Source: Dryococelus australis (lineage: Eukaryota > Arthropoda > Insecta > Phasmatodea > Phasmatidae). From it: DNA of 64,000 nt. The position numbers and the translations under genes are program-made. This document shows positions 22,517 through 35,644 of the stretch, piece by piece. The stretch covers positions 130,851,663 to 130,915,662 of the forward strand of contig CM057000.1 in NCBI GenBank assembly GCA_029891345.1, written 5' to 3'. Below the pieces are notes generated by a model, which was given only the letters and a program-made list of their open reading frames with translations, was not told where the DNA came from and ran no database searches. The stretch's first letter is position 1. Each line of letters begins with the position of its first letter.

Positions 22517-24240
22517 GTAAGCATTATACAATTACTGTGCAATGGGAAAAATGTTAAATAGATCTGCCACAATCTCTGTCGAAATTGCAACTCTCTTTTA
22601 TTTTTAAAAATTGTTTATTTATTTGTTTAGTAATTAGTTTATTTTTTTAAAAAAACTTTATTTTATTTATTATATGAAGAAGGTGTAAGAAGTTTAGTGA
22701 ATGGTATCGGAAAACAAAACATACAAACAAATTATTCGTATTAGCTTTCAGAATAATTGTAATATTGACAACACATTTTTGGCAACATTCGTGTACATGC
22801 CTGGTGGTGGACTACGAGTAAGCCATTCAACTGAGCAGCGGCTACGTTTGCCTGGACGAGGTGCTGGCAACGTGGGCAGGCTTGCTTGCCCAGATGAAGG
22901 CTTCCGTCTTTCCTTTGTTTTGACTTGGAACGGATAAAATAGCTCAAGTAGATAGTGTATATAGTGGAGACAGTGACATAGAAGACTTGACAACATTTCC
23001 GATGCTCTGGGCAGTTTAAATTTCCCACCCACATGACAACATGGGTTGGCAGCACTAGTGTTGCCATTTCAAGAGTTGGAGTGCGTACTTCCGCTGGAAG
23101 TGGCGAGCCAATCATGCAACAGACATGAAGGTGAGTGGTTGTGTTTTGCACCACTCTGAATCGTTTTATCGTTAAGTGATGTATGTTCACCAGTTTTAGT
23201 TACCGTTATCTTGTGAAGCATGCAACACCCCATTCACCCTCTTGTGGAGACTGCTGTTGGCATTGGTGGCAGATGTGACTTCACAAATAATAGGAACAAT
23301 CAATGAGATGGAAGACGCAAATATGTTCTGGGTATTTCTGGACTGAGTGAGACACTGGGGGCCTGGCAAAACTTGATACAATGGTCTTGTTGTTGAGGAG
23401 AGGGGAAAAATAACACAAGAGATAATAGGGAGTAGGTCATTGGTGTTTACCTTTCTTTTAACTAATAGTTAAGTAAGCTGTTGATTCCCGAGATTTTAAT
23501 ATTATTATTTTATTGGCATAAATTGTTAAAATCTTTTTAAGTAAGGCATGTATTTGATTTTCATGCAATTTTGAATTTTTTATTGTAAATAATGAAAACT
23601 AGCTTACATACAGAAATGAGAATTTACACTCAAAATAGGTTGCCAAGAAAACTTCAAAACATCTATTAAATTACACAAGGGAATTTTTTTTTTGCAATTT
23701 CGAAAAATTTATGAAAATAAGGGAAGTTTTGCATTTTTTTTTTTTTTATTTGTGGCTTCCCCTTGATTTTCGTTAAGTAACTTTTGCAAGCACATCCTTA
23801 CAATGAATTAAAACAAGACCTTTGTCAAATTTTCTGCCAATAATTTGGTTTATTTTATTTTTACATTGCAATAACAATACAGTTTTGACTTTGATGTGCC
23901 ATTTTGCAAAAACCATGCAATCTAAAACAATGTTAACTTTGGGAAGAGTAGTTGCAGGTAATGTACATATACAAGCTGGACAGTATGATGAAGTGTAAAT
24001 ATAAAATAACAAATATTTTTGTGGCCAACAGTACATAAATAGTTTCTCAATTTATGTGCCATATTTTTTGGAGGTATCTCGTAAAGTAAATCTTTTACTA
24101 TATTGTCTTTCGTAAGTAATACTTAAGGGCAAGTTATATAAGAAAACGTTTGTCCAAAAATAAAAAATATTTATTTATTTAAAAAAACAAGTAAAAATTG
24201 TTGGGACACATTTTTACAAATCCAACTAGTGTTCAGTGTC
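22517..24240 (+). other. Intron 2 first part, nothing recognised
   Basis: A GC-richer segment at 22790-23130 has ORFs on both strands without a recognised domain. The remainder is AT-rich. Confidence 0.4.
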
Positions 24241-24246
24241 ACAGCG

Positions 24247-24900
24247 TCATACTGACCATTTCAAAACTTCCTCGTAGAATGCTATGTTCACAATTTGGCC
24301 TGCAGGAACAAATTCCTTATGGATGATGCTATCATTGTTGAAGGTGATCAACAACGTCTTCCCTTTGGTTGTTTCCAAGTAACTGTTTTGGGGCACAGGG
24401 AAAACGTTGAATGCCGTTCCATCAACTTCTGCCTCGATTCCGGGTTGAACTGGTAGCACCACGTCCATTTCCCTGTGATCATGGTTCACAGAAACAACGT
24501 GTCCTGGTCACACATGGTAACAACACATCCAGCTGTTTCCATCAATTTTGCTCTCTTTTCATTTGCCAGCTTGTGCACCACAAAGCAGGAACAGATCTTC
24601 CGTTTACCCAAATCTTCGCAAACAAAAGTATGTACTGCATCCTATCAAATTCCCAATTCTTTTGCCATTGATTGTAGAGTCTCTAACCAATCTCACTTGA
24701 TCATGTCTGGGGTTCTGCTTGTTAATGGCCGACCCAAACATTGCTCATCCCGAGTCATTCCCTTTGTGTTGTGGAAGTGTTTGAACTAGTCATAAAGACA
24801 TTTCCTGCTCATAGTTTCCGTCCCGTACATTTGCACCAACATTTAATGTGCCTTCGCCACTGTTTTCCCCAATTTTTAGTATAACTTGATGTTTGCTCAT
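24247..24900 (-). pseudogene. Decayed mariner transposase
   Basis: On the minus strand an N-terminal MSKHQVILKIGEN is seen at 24900 downward, then SRTPD, a poorly preserved middle, and finally HKEFVPAGQIVNIAFYEEVL. HxEFVPxGQTVNxxFYxEVL is a hallmark of mariner transposases. Frameshifts and stops break the frame several times and the catalytic C-terminus is missing. No inverted repeats identified. Confidence 0.82.
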
Positions 24901-24974
24901 TACTCAGTTTCACTTTGACCCTACCTCTCACAAAGACTACATTTAACTGCCTTCAGCAGGTTTAATCTGATAAA

Positions 24975-25348
24975 GTCTGTTCACGATAAAGTGAGCACTT
25001 TAGAAATGAACCTTAGAAAAAAGTCACTGCCCTGGCATGCATAAATTTTAATGGGCGCACTGAGTGACATTTGTCCAGTAAAGTTGGTAACAATGGATGA
25101 AAAGTAGTTCCATATCTTTACGTCGGATAAAAAGTGTTAAGTAACCATCTGTGATCACTTAAAATTATTCATTTCGCTTTCTGTTTTTCAGTGCATCGAA
25201 GTAATATTTACTTCCTTAATAGTTTCACAGTTTCATTTTACTGGTGCATGGCAATGTTAATTTTACATAAGGGGGAGGAATACACAACATGTATACAAGT
25301 AGATCTTAAGCAGGGCTTTCAAAAGTACTCATTTTACCGTGAACAGCC
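24975..25348. mobile_element. MITE copy 2 (GGCTGTTCA termini)
   Basis: Left end GTCTGTTCACGATAAAGTGA and right end ..TTTACCGTGAACAGCC mirror each other. It shares the internal AGAAATGAACCTTAGAAAA and AAAAGTGTTAAGTAACCAT blocks with copy 1. It lies just beyond the mariner relic, but no sequence ties the two together. Confidence 0.85.
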
Positions 25349-25879
25349 TATAGTCACATGTACTCCATGTTAGGTGGTGCTTCTCTAGATGATCTCTGAA
25401 TATATCCATGTGCATGCATGTGCACCTGACCAACATTGCTGTTGAGATGTCAGATCATTCACCAAACATTTTACACACACCTCGTATACTTGTTTCTACT
25501 TGTTTATTTTATTTATGTACGTCTTTTATAATTTTACCCCCTGAAAATTGTTTCGAGCTCATATCAAAACCAATTCCTGACTATGCTGTAGCACAACAAT
25601 TATTAATTATATTATTGCAAATCTTCCATGGCTGTCATTAAATATAGAAAAGTTTTTTTTATCACAAGTAAGATTGGCAAAAACCATCTATTCACAAAGG
25701 ATTCTTTATTTCTCTGGTAATTTAGTTTTAGCATTATTTATATGACATACTACCATGTACAGGCACAATATTTTTTAAACTGTTCTGAACTACATGTACA
25801 TATTTGTGTTAAACTGTGTTGGAACAAGCCTCGGAATGGACTGAAACACTTTTGTGGATCCCGTGACTTTGTGTCACAG

Positions 25880-26082
25880 TAGGTGGTGGGACAGCGGGCT
25901 GTGTGATGGCAAACCGTCTGAGTGCCAACAACAGTGTGTCAGTGCTGCTGATAGAGGCAGGTCAGCACTTCAGTTGGCTGTCCACTATTCCTTTGGCTGC
26001 TACACTGCTTCAAGGTACAGCCAGTGACTGGAAGTATCGCACAGTGCCACAGGATAAATCCTCTCTTGGACTCTGGAACAAG
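25880..26082 (+). CDS. GMC oxidoreductase exon 3 (FAD-binding motif, residues 57-124)
   Basis: The exon starts after TGTGTCACAG and ends at ACAAG/GTAAAA. It completes IIVGGGTAGCVMANRLS, the ADP-binding GxGxxG motif of the FAD fold. VSVLLIEAG follows, the second beta strand ending in the acidic residue that binds the ribose. The tail, TASDWKYRTVPQ and GLWNK, is the usual GMC segment before the flavin-attachment loop. Entry is phase 1, exit phase 0. Confidence 0.95.
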
Positions 26083-29000
26083 GTAAAAGCAGCGGTGAAC
26101 TGTAGCAAACATGTTTTATACTTTGTGTGTTTCCTCATTTACTTCTCATTAAATTTAGATCACAGAATAATATTACGAGGATTCAAGTTCAAAGCCTTTG
26201 ATCAGACTGAACTTTCCTTTAATAGATACCTCGGAGAGTTCTGCTTTTGGTCTGGTGCTCAACATTCCCATTTCTGACCAAGGCAAGCAGACCAACAAAC
26301 CTGGATATGTAGAATATGTAGAATATCACCAAATTGATACCATTGGTGCATATGAATTGTACTGTTCTAGTAACAGCTGCACTGTATTTAAGGGTGCCGA
26401 AAATTCCAGGGAGTTGTGTGTGTTTGGTCAATTCCTCCTACCCATCGGGTATTGCATAGTGGTGCGTTGCTCTTGCACCTGGCCAGGTAGACTTCATTGA
26501 CACTCTAGCCAAGTCTGTGACATCACCGCGGATGATGTATGTAAGGAATTAATACAGATGTGTGTCTGTGGCATGGGTCATCAGTTAGAGGTGTCTGGTG
26601 ACTGTTGGCATTCCAACCAAGTAAAAGTGAGTTTATTTTTTGCAGTCCTGGTCTAGTATGTCCTTAGGTATGGATAGTGGATTCTGTGTGGCCAGGGTCG
26701 ACATGTTTAATAAACATTGTGTTCTGGCTACTGGCACTCTTCAATTATTTGTTGCTAGACCAACCTGTCATGATGCTGGGAGTGCCTGGACATCTCCTGC
26801 ATCAACAAGAGGAAGAGTAAGGAGAGGGAATTTCTGCAGGTTAGGGCAATAATAGAGCGATCGGGCCATGCTTTCACGTCCCGGAGCTGGTAGCATGCTA
26901 TAGGGAACCCTTGGACAACCATCTATGATGGAACATGGTGACATGCCCCAGAACCACAAGTATGCTGGATCTGTACATATCACATCCCAGTCAGTGGCAT
27001 GCTGTTTTCTGATCACATTTCTCAAAATATGGTTAAGACAGAAAATAAATAGCAAATACCCTTGATAGGTGTAATGATTACAGTTTTGCAAAACAATTGT
27101 TCTGTTACCCAGCTCACCTGCCCCGTAACTCACTGCTCCCTTTGTACCTTTGTCCATCACTCATGGTCACAAGGCTTTGGTGTGACAGGACTTCCCAGCA
27201 TTAATGCCACCATTTCTGGTTCTGTGCAGCGACATCAGGCAGGATTGATCGACATCTTGTGTGAGCTTATCAGTCCAGCTAGCCCATCCTGTGATTGGTA
27301 TGTTAGGCCTGTTTACTAGGGACCTGGCTAGATGCATCAGATTACCTGTGCGGATCAGGGATCTCCAGGCTCTGGGGTGTCTGGGAAAATTCCAATACCA
27401 GACCATGGACCAACTGGCCAGCTCTACAGCGCCATCATCGTGGACGTCTGGAATCTAGGTGGCTCAGTACAAGATGACGAAGTGCATCTGCCGGAGGCAG
27501 CCCAGTGATCAAGGTGGGGAGGGGTATTTCGAGGTGCCAAAGGGCCAAGTGTAGCAAACCTCACTGGTGGATTCAGCGGGCTGTTCTGTGGATGCATGAG
27601 GAATAGATTGGAATGCATCGGACCTCCGAAGCACCCCAATGTCAGCCTTCACACCTGGGCCAGCGGATTCACCTCCACAGCTGGTAGCTCCTGGATGTCC
27701 CGCCGAGCACTTCTAAGTGCTCACCCAAGACAGATGGAGATTTTGGAGGAGAGGGATGGGGTGGCTCCCCTCATACAGGTCCCGACCTTCACCCACAGCA
27801 TGGAGACCCAGATATTGGCACAGAAGAGTGAAGATGGCGTCTGTGCTACGACTGAGCTGCCCAGTTTTCCGACACACTCGACAAGAAGCAGGGATGGCCC
27901 TGCATTAAATCGCTGCTGCCAATATTATTGTGCTGGTTCGCCTGCACAGGAATATTGGCAGTAGTTAAGTGAAGGGTGCCCAATGCCCACAGATACCGCC
28001 CCCTCTTCTTTCAATACCCATTAAAATGGCACAGATTCCACACCTGCTGTCTCCTAGTAACATTTGCATTAATGTTTCCGAAATTTTGAACTCTTATCTG
28101 TCGACTGGGTTTTACGGTACTATGCCGGTTTTTCCCAGCCTCTTCTTAATTATAGTTTCAGCTATAGGTACACTAAGGGAGGCAGTTATGGCCCAAAATG
28201 GTGGCCATGGCTACTCAATCCCTCCCTGCCATGATGCACGTCTCCTCGCATGCAACTTCCTCTCCTTTTAGGCTAAGGGGCGCAGCCACGAGACACAATT
28301 AGGTCCCTCCTACCACCTCCCACGAATACTTAGCAATAGGATAGATTTATAAAAAAAAAAAAACAGATTACCTCTGAACCTCATGGGTACAGCCAAACCC
28401 TCACTGGCTAAAGAAAGCAGACTACTACCCAGCTTTCATATGTGTCATTGCTCAGCAGCTGCCCAACACTGGAGATTTCCTGGCTGATGCCAACAGGTGG
28501 TGAGTGACTCTCATGTAGGAACAGGTTTCATGAGTTGGAGCTGGGCTGGTTGCTACAAGAGTGTTTAGGGCTTCAAGCATGTCCACCCTGAAGAGTTGAG
28601 GAGATTTCAGTAGAGATTGGTACCTAGATAATGTTAACTTCTAGAGCATGTGGCTTAACGTTAGGAATCTAGTCCTACGACTGGCGTGCCTTCCTTTTTG
28701 TACTCCCAGTGCACTCAACATTCCTTCAATTAACTATGAAAGAAGTCGATAATGTAGAACTACCCCCATGAGTTATTCACCAGCAGCAGGTTAGGGAAGG
28801 AGTGTGCTTGTTTATCAGTACTCCGACAATGCCATCTACACAACTATCCTCTGCACTGTACCAAACCGTTGCTGCAGAGATTTTGTGTGGTTTTAACCAA
28901 CTAAGACTGTGCAAATTAGTTTTCATAAAATTAATACCCCCACCCTTTTTTTTTCTTTTATAAAGAACCCTCCTCACTTCCAGAAACAGGTGCCCAAGGT

Positions 29001-29395
29001 CAACTCATCCTGATCTAATCCAAGCCCATGATTGTCCAACAAGTAGTGAAGTAGTGCTCCATCAGAGACAATGCAAACCAGACACGGAGAGTGGGTGCAT
29101 AATGTCAGCCTATCTAGTAGATCCAATCCTCAACAGTTAACAAGGTTAAGGGTCCTCCTGGTACACCATCAAGTGTTTGTAATACCTCCAGTGGCTGCCA
29201 TCCCACCAGACACTTTGGATCCCTGATGATGAGCACTAGAATATGACTGATGGGGTTCTCATACCCAACTCTGAATGAGAAAAAATGTAGTTTTTTTCAA
29301 GACTTTTATTTGCCAGAGGTCATTGACTGCAAATGCAGTCAAACTTAACACTTACATACACTTGTTCTGCCCTGTACCTCCATAATGTGAAAGAA
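26083..29395 (+). other. Intron 3, unassigned
   Basis: Segments 26860-28320 are GC-richer with overlapping ORFs on both strands of up to 130 codons. None shows a recognisable domain, so I treat them as old transposon or intron sequence. The remainder is AT-rich. Confidence 0.4.
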
Positions 29396-29488
29396 GTGTG
29401 TGTGTGTGTGCGTGCGTGCATGCGTGTGTGTGGGGTGGGGGTGGGTGTGTGTGTGTGTTTGTTTGTTTGTTTGTTTGTTTGTTTGTTT
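29396..29488. repeat. (GT)n and (TTTG)n microsatellite
   Basis: A GTGT/GCGT run with a GGGGTGGGGGTGGG interruption passes into seven TTTG units. Confidence 0.95.
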
Positions 29489-29924
29489 CTCTCTACTCTT
29501 GTTCCACAAACGACATCAACCTATATGGCTTAATGCTACTGGAAATCAGACCACTCAATCAAGCCAGGTAATCCTTTGCAAGGGTAATATCAGAACCAAG
29601 CAAATAAGCAGAATGACTATCATCCAGTTACATGTACCGCAATGTAGCCTGTTGAGTAGCAAAGAATGGGTGCCCAGTCATGGAGGAAAGTCTCCCTCTC
29701 CTCTGTTGCCCACCAGAAGGATTCACCAGCAAAAATTCACCACCAATCTTTTCTTTGGGTGAAGGTAGTATCTATCTGTTAATGCTAAAAACTGGCCACT
29801 ATAAGCACAACCTTACAACACTGTGTTTAGCACACCTGCTCTGTCTAGATTTAATACTAATCAAGGGCACTAATAGTTCAACTTTTAATCACTGACTAGA
29901 GATGCACTGTCTCGGGAGGGGGTT

Positions 29925-30420
29925 TTCCTTCCATCTCGTTTGTCATCTGCTGGTGTCTGCCATCTTGTTTTGTCAACGTCTGCTGGTGGCGACCATCTTG
30001 TTTTGACATCATTGTCTGCTGGAGGTGGCCATCTTGTTTACCGTCCATCTTTGATTCCCACATTGACCGCTAGAGTGTGTGCTTGTGGCCATCTTTGATT
30101 CTCGCACTCACCACCAGAGTGAAGTTACCCTGGTGGCAGCTAGGAGCGCTGGCACCCATCTTGTGTTCCCTCATTGCCCGTCAGGAGCAATGGTAATTTA
30201 TTTTAAGTGTGAACTCAAAAAATGCTGGAGTTACGCGGTTTCATTCCGGCGACCCTTGGGTCGCCAGTCCGGTGTGCAATAGTTGTGAAAAGTTCCTTCA
30301 TGTGCAAGTGGCGCCTGGCACAGGACTGGAGGACTGATGGCGGCCATCTTGGATGATGTTGTTCTGAACTTCCTGCTCCATTCTTGTTGGGTGGCAGCCA
30401 TATTTTCAGACAGTATGACC
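29925..30420 (+). repeat. Cluster of CCATCTTG motifs in intron 3
   Basis: GCCATCTTG, ACCATCTTG or close variants occur near 29968, 29992, 30025, 30045, 30089, 30155 and 30341, several with a GCTGGTGG-type spacer of 25-40 bp. It reads as a degenerate tandem array. GCCAT is also the core of YY1/Pleiohomeotic sites, so a regulatory role is possible but unproven. Confidence 0.6.
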
Positions 30421-30500
30421 TTGACCTTTGGTTTTCTATCTCAAATTTGGTTTTCGAATTCAAATTTGGATTTTCAATTCCAAATTTGGTTTTTGTCCTG
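30421..30500 (+). repeat. Imperfect tandem CAAATTTGG repeat
   Basis: Three to four copies of CAAATTTGGTTTT are spaced about 22-25 bp apart. Each core is a palindrome. Confidence 0.8.
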
Positions 30501-31266
30501 ATTGGTCATTCGTCTCCGATGGTGTTCATCTTGGATTTCACTTCCGAGAGTTTTCTCGGGCTCCTCTCCAGTTTGTTTTCTTTCGCAATACATTGTTTTT
30601 TTCTCTCCCTTCCTTCATTCTCTCTCTCATTCCCAGGGGGTTTTCCTTCCATCTCATTTGTCATATGTGGGTGTCATATATCACAGCGCTGTAAGCATAT
30701 GTTGAACTGGTAGGTAACAAAAGATTCTTAAGGAGAGGTGTTCTAAAGTTATGAATAGAAAAGTTTACCCATCCTTGTTATCTATTAAAATATAGGTGCA
30801 AGCAGTATGTGACTTGGTTAACATTCATCATTGATACATGCAAAATGTTATGCTTTGCCCTACACCTCTCGAGATCTTTCTTCAAACTTCAACCACAATA
30901 GGCTAAGGACCGTTCAAAAGAGCATTCTCTTGCAGATAGTATAACACACAGTACTTAGTTTACATTGTGATTTTCTTCTTCAGTAAACTTAATTTTACCT
31001 ATTTCATTATAGTACATCATCAGGCTTACCAAATGATAAAACTTACTTTCCTATGACAGCAGTTTTCTTCGGTTATCCTCAACGTCCTGTCAGACACATC
31101 AGTAAAAACCTTTTCTATTGTAAATTATCTTAAAGTATAATGTTTTTCATCATGCAAATATTTTCCATTCAGCAGGTTTCTGAAGAGAGTTAAACTTGCA
31201 AGCATAAGATGATGTGTTTCCTACTTTGTAAAATCACTTCCTAGGATGACTGTGTGGTCTGTACAG

Positions 31267-31536
31267 AGCTCGGCGTGGCCTCGCGGAAAAGGCCTGGGTG
31301 GCAGCGGCATGCTCAACTACCTGTTGCACTTCTCGGGCAGCGCTGCTGACTTTGATCAGTGGGAGGCGTCTGGTGCGGCAGGGTGGGGTTATGATCAGAT
31401 GCGACCGTACATCCACAGAGTTCAAGGTGGACCCGACTGTCTGTTGGCACAGTGCGCCAACAACTACAAGACACTTCTGACAGGCGATGAACCACAGTGC
31501 CAAATTGACACGTCTTCCTGTGATCAACCCAGCAAG
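31267..31536 (+). CDS. GMC oxidoreductase exon 4 (GMC signature 1, residues 125-214)
   Basis: The chosen acceptor is GGTCTGTACAG at 31266. An acceptor 22 bases earlier would break the frame with exon 3. The exon encodes SSAWPRGKGLGGSGMLNYLL, the GMC signature 1 region. It matches the pattern apart from a histidine where an aromatic residue or alanine is usual. GWGYDQMRPYI follows, a typical helix after the signature. The C-terminal part holds four cysteines (CLLAQC and C..SSC) that could form disulfides. It ends at GCAAG/GTGTGT in phase 0. Confidence 0.95.
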
Positions 31537-31808
31537 GTGTGTATTCTGTAACTCTTGAAAAGTAGGTTTTCTTAGAGAACACTGAACCATCTATACAAAT
31601 AATATTATCAGTTGTAAGATGCCTGGAATACATCAACCTAAGCAAGAATTTTATTTTATTGATATGTGAATTGTTGTATGGAGAACAGTGGTATGTTACA
31701 GCTCTGTCAGACAAGAGATAACCAACATGTGTAACTGCATTTTTATGTGGAGATGTTAACAGTAATCATCAGTGCAGTTCTTCAGGTATACTAATTATAA
31801 CTCAATTT

Positions 31809-33523
31809 TGATGCATGCCCAATTAAACTGACTTATCATGTTGGTCGAGAATTTTGTCCCCTAGACGAAAAGCAGAGTAGTTTGATTTAGATAGTCGGCA
31901 TGAGACGAGGGATGTTGGTTAGTACTTACTCACTCTTTCTTCTTGAGCTTTGTATTCATGGTAGGTTTCACCTAGACGCTGCGAATTCAATCTACGCCAG
32001 ACTGGAGATTCCACAGGTGTGCTTCCTTGGCCCAAAAGTTGAGGTTCTCCTACCCTAGTCGCACTTCGGTTCCGGTCAGAAACACTTTTACCACAGGGTG
32101 ACACATAGGATGTATGCGGATACAAGGTGAGAACTCAATTACCAGAACCGGAGCAGGCGCGACAGCCTGACATCTAAGTTCGGCGGCACGGTCCTGTTCC
32201 ACCTGTCTCTCCTGCATAGGACGTGGTAGTGCGATCCACGGTTTGAGAGCAAGTGAGCCAGGAATTGTTCCCTATATTTTCTACTACTCCTCTTCTTGTG
32301 AGGCATAGGGCAAATAGTTCGACAGCCTATGTGATACTCTTAGACAGGAAGGTTCGACAGTGTAACCCAATAGTGACTTGCCGACACGAGCTTGATAAGA
32401 GTCCCCACTGATGCCCCACAGTATGCGGACTGATCAGGGACATGGAGCCATGGGGGCCACCGAGTCTCTACTGGTTGTGCGTTTGCACTAGGTTGAATGG
32501 CAAAACTTCAGGCTACTGTCACCACGCACTGACATAGTGTGATTGGTGGGAAACAACCTGAGTCTGTCGCCCCTTCCGATGCGAAGGTGTTTCTAGTGGT
32601 TGTGGCGTCGCTGTTTCTCCCCCAAGAGCACTGACTTAGTGCTAATGTGTGACTGGGAAGAAACAGGTAGCCATCTAATATGTATATCTTCTGACATACA
32701 GGCACCTGAAAGGGTTCCACAGTCAGGCTAACTTTGTTTAAATCAATTTCCCGGTTCCTGTTGGCAGTGCATTGCGTATTCTGTCTCCAGCCATTAATAC
32801 AAACAAATACCCTGGAAATGAAAAACAGAAATGTAGAGAACAATGAGTGTTTATTGAATGTTCAATAAACACGTGACCCGTGCTACCTTCTATCAAACCG
32901 TGGAGGAATGAAGGTACCTGCGGATCCAGGTGTAGGCGACCTGGTTGTAAGTTATAAAGGGGAATACTGGTTCTAGACGAATGCAAATTAATTAAAGTTA
33001 AACTGCTAAGTAAAAGGTGTATAGAGGAGACAAAGTGAAGTTGAATCCATATGTTCATGTTCGTTGGTTGTCAAGGCGTAGAAAGTAGCCACGGGGGCGT
33101 ACTTTAAGTTTCCAAGATCTCTGGAAGTCGCAGCACTGAGTCAGTGCTGAATGTCATGAGAGAGGATGAGTAAGAATGACTCCCGAGGCCGGCAGTGTCC
33201 AGACTTATAGTGGAAGCGGGGAGGGCGTAACATCCCTCTGCCCTGGCTGGCGTAGGAAAACTCTGGTCAGCGTTTCTCTTCGTACCTCGTCGGTGGCACT
33301 CTCGGTCTTGCCCGAGGTCTGGCCAGTTTGTAGGCTCTCAGCACATGGTGGGAGGGGGCGTGCCTGCCAGGTTGCGTATCCTCCAGGTGAAGAGAATTCG
33401 CTCATAAGTTCCTGCTGCCAGTAGGGTAAGCAACATGTTACACATCGTCTGTAATGTTGGAAGAGGTGCTCTTGGCGCTGAGTTGTAATCGTATTAGATT
33501 AGTTGTATAAGCGGCACGCGTCA
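31809..33523 (-). mobile_element. Solo LTR, giant-LTR family, 1715 bp
   Basis: Termini are TGATGCATGCCC and GGCACGCGTCA, flanked by the 4-bp repeat ATTT (31805-31808 and 33524-33527). In minus orientation: CTATAAG box at 33204-33210, family hairpin CCAGGTCGCCTACACCTGG (32926-32944), poly(A) hairpin (32847-32872), then a 111-codon ORF (32508-32843). It aligns with 58546-60331, including start block, ACTTCACTTTGTCTC block and ATTAGATGG block. Confidence 0.88.
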
Positions 33524-35223
33524 ATTTCTACCATAATAATATTATTGATGATGAAGAAAAAAGATTACCTAATTTGATACAAAACTTATTTTAGTAGGTG
33601 TGGTATGAATTGTGTTCATTCTATAAATTGGAGACAACACCCTAGTCAAGTGTATTAATTCGACATGAGCTGCAACAGCTTGCTCCATGAATCACCCAAG
33701 TACTGAAGAATACAGGCTCAGTGAATCTGTACATCGCAATGTGGTGCCTGGGAGTAATGATAACTTTTCTGACCAGAACTATGTAACATGCATTTTGTCT
33801 GTTTGAGCCTAGCAAATCTCTTGAGTAAAACTTTCTGTCACTTGCATCGGCAAAGCCATTCCTTCTGCCAGCCAATGTGTCGACGTCATGTCACCTACCT
33901 TTTCTGTGTCCATGTGATAACCACTTGTGTTTGTGTATTATAGCTTGACTACTAATTTATGATTCTTTATGGTTCCGAGCAATGGATTCATAAATTTTCT
34001 GCACTTGTGGAATTTATTTTGGCTTACCATATTTGTTTACATGTTTCAACCCCTAAAACCCAAAATTGCACTGAAAGTGTGTTTTTCATACAAAATTAAT
34101 GTTTGCTTGTATGTGGTGTGAGTGAATGTTTCAAAGTGAAATTTAAATGTGATTCGATGAATAAAATTATGCTCTGGAAGGATACACATTTTACTATGCA
34201 TTACTTGAACATTTAAAAAAAATGGATTGTTGTGCCATTTAGGATTTTAACAGTAGACATAGAAGATAACAGATTTTATAAACAAAACTGAACTAAGCCA
34301 TGTGATTTTCCAATTCTGTGTAAAATATAGGCATCATAAGAAATCATCATATGGCCTTGCAATGTTGAATGTCACAATTATTATAAGCTATAAAATAAGG
34401 GTGATTTGTTGTACTTAAGACAGGAATTCATTTAACTTACGTCATCCTGATAGCGATGAGAAATTATCTGTGGCAATGAGAAATTATTATGTGCTCACAT
34501 GATAATGGTCACAAAATATTGGTTTTGATCGAGAATATGTAGTCACACAAAGTACAGTATTGGTTTTGATACAGAATAACTTTTAAACAACACTGATTTT
34601 TGCAATACAAGGAGTGAAGAGATTTGGGCAGCTCATTGCAACAAGGTCTTGACAGAAGACAATTGTGAAATTAAACAAAAAGCTTTGTATCCCTCACGAA
34701 AACCTGGCATGACACTGCTGGGTAGTGCAATAAGTAAATTATTGTTACATCAAGGGATGGACAGGCCAGGGCTGGGAGGTAGGAAATTCCAACGAGCCCT
34801 TCGCAGTCAAAGGACTCATACCTGCATAAAAAAAGGATATAATTTAAAGGAAACATTAAAACTTCATAGGCCTGAAGCTAAAAGCCATGGATGAGAGAGA
34901 TGCAAAGAGTGGAAGAAAAGTCATAAGTAAAAAATGTTAAATACTACTAAGTTTTATGCTTTAACTTATTTTATTTTTGAAGCATATGATACACACAAAA
35001 AGCCACTATTGAGGTGTACATTTTTGAAGGGAAGGAGGGGGAGGGGACATACAATCAGACCTCCTAGTAGTTACCCCCCCCCCCCCCCTTTTCCTAAAAC
35101 AAAATGAACTCGAGTCTGTATTTACATTTCCAGTGGAAGTCCATACTGATCCAATCCACCCCTGGTTATATCTATGTTTATCAGAAATGTTGGTGTAACT
35201 TTGAGCTTGTGTTTGTGTTGCAG
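33524..35223 (+). other. Intron 4 second part, nothing recognised
   Basis: AT-rich. A run of C residues sits at about 35076-35092. No recognised repeat or exon before 35224. Confidence 0.5.
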
Positions 35224-35439
35224 CTGGAGGGAGGCACCATGCACGTCACCACAGTGGACCCAGAGCTCTCACCCTTGGCTCAGGCCTTTGTGGATGCTGG
35301 CCGACTGATGGGACTGCAGTTTGGTCCGGCGCAGAGCACTGTGCACCATGGCCAGCGCTGGAGCACGCTAGATGCCTACCTGAGGCCTGCTCTGCACAGA
35401 GACAACTTGCACGTCTTGTTGGGCACCCTGGCCACAAAG
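35224..35439 (+). CDS. GMC oxidoreductase exon 5 (residues 215-286)
   Basis: The exon follows TTGTGTTGCAG and runs in phase 0 to ACAAAG/GTGGGC. It encodes LEGGTMHVTTVDPELSPLAQ, then AFVDAGRLMG, then WSTLDAYLRPALHRDNLHVL. The last segment is the GMC motif before the substrate-domain strands (compare R-x-S-T-x-x-A-F-L-R-P in relatives). Open reading continues upstream of the acceptor, but the upstream part is intron. Confidence 0.94.
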
Positions 35440-35644
35440 GTGGGCCTACTATACTTTATTTTGTCACAAAAGCCTGACATTTTTGATCATCATGTAAATT
35501 TCAGCTGAATGCATAAAAATGTATAGAAAGAAGAAAATACCCTCCTTTTGCTGGACGTCTGCTAACCCTAATGTCTCACAATAGGATATGTAGCCATTTT
35601 AACTTAGAATGCTACATTGTCAAAACCATTTAATCAATTCCATC

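Noticed and set aside
26860..28320. Cluster of overlapping ORFs on both strands in intron 3
   Set aside because: No domain, no splice logic, no termini; kept only as unassigned sequence.
31245..31266. Upstream acceptor and ATG (MTVWSVQ) for exon 4
   Set aside because: Using the acceptor at 31244 shifts the frame relative to exon 3. The acceptor at 31266 keeps phase 0 and yields LWNKSSAWPRGK, as in relatives.
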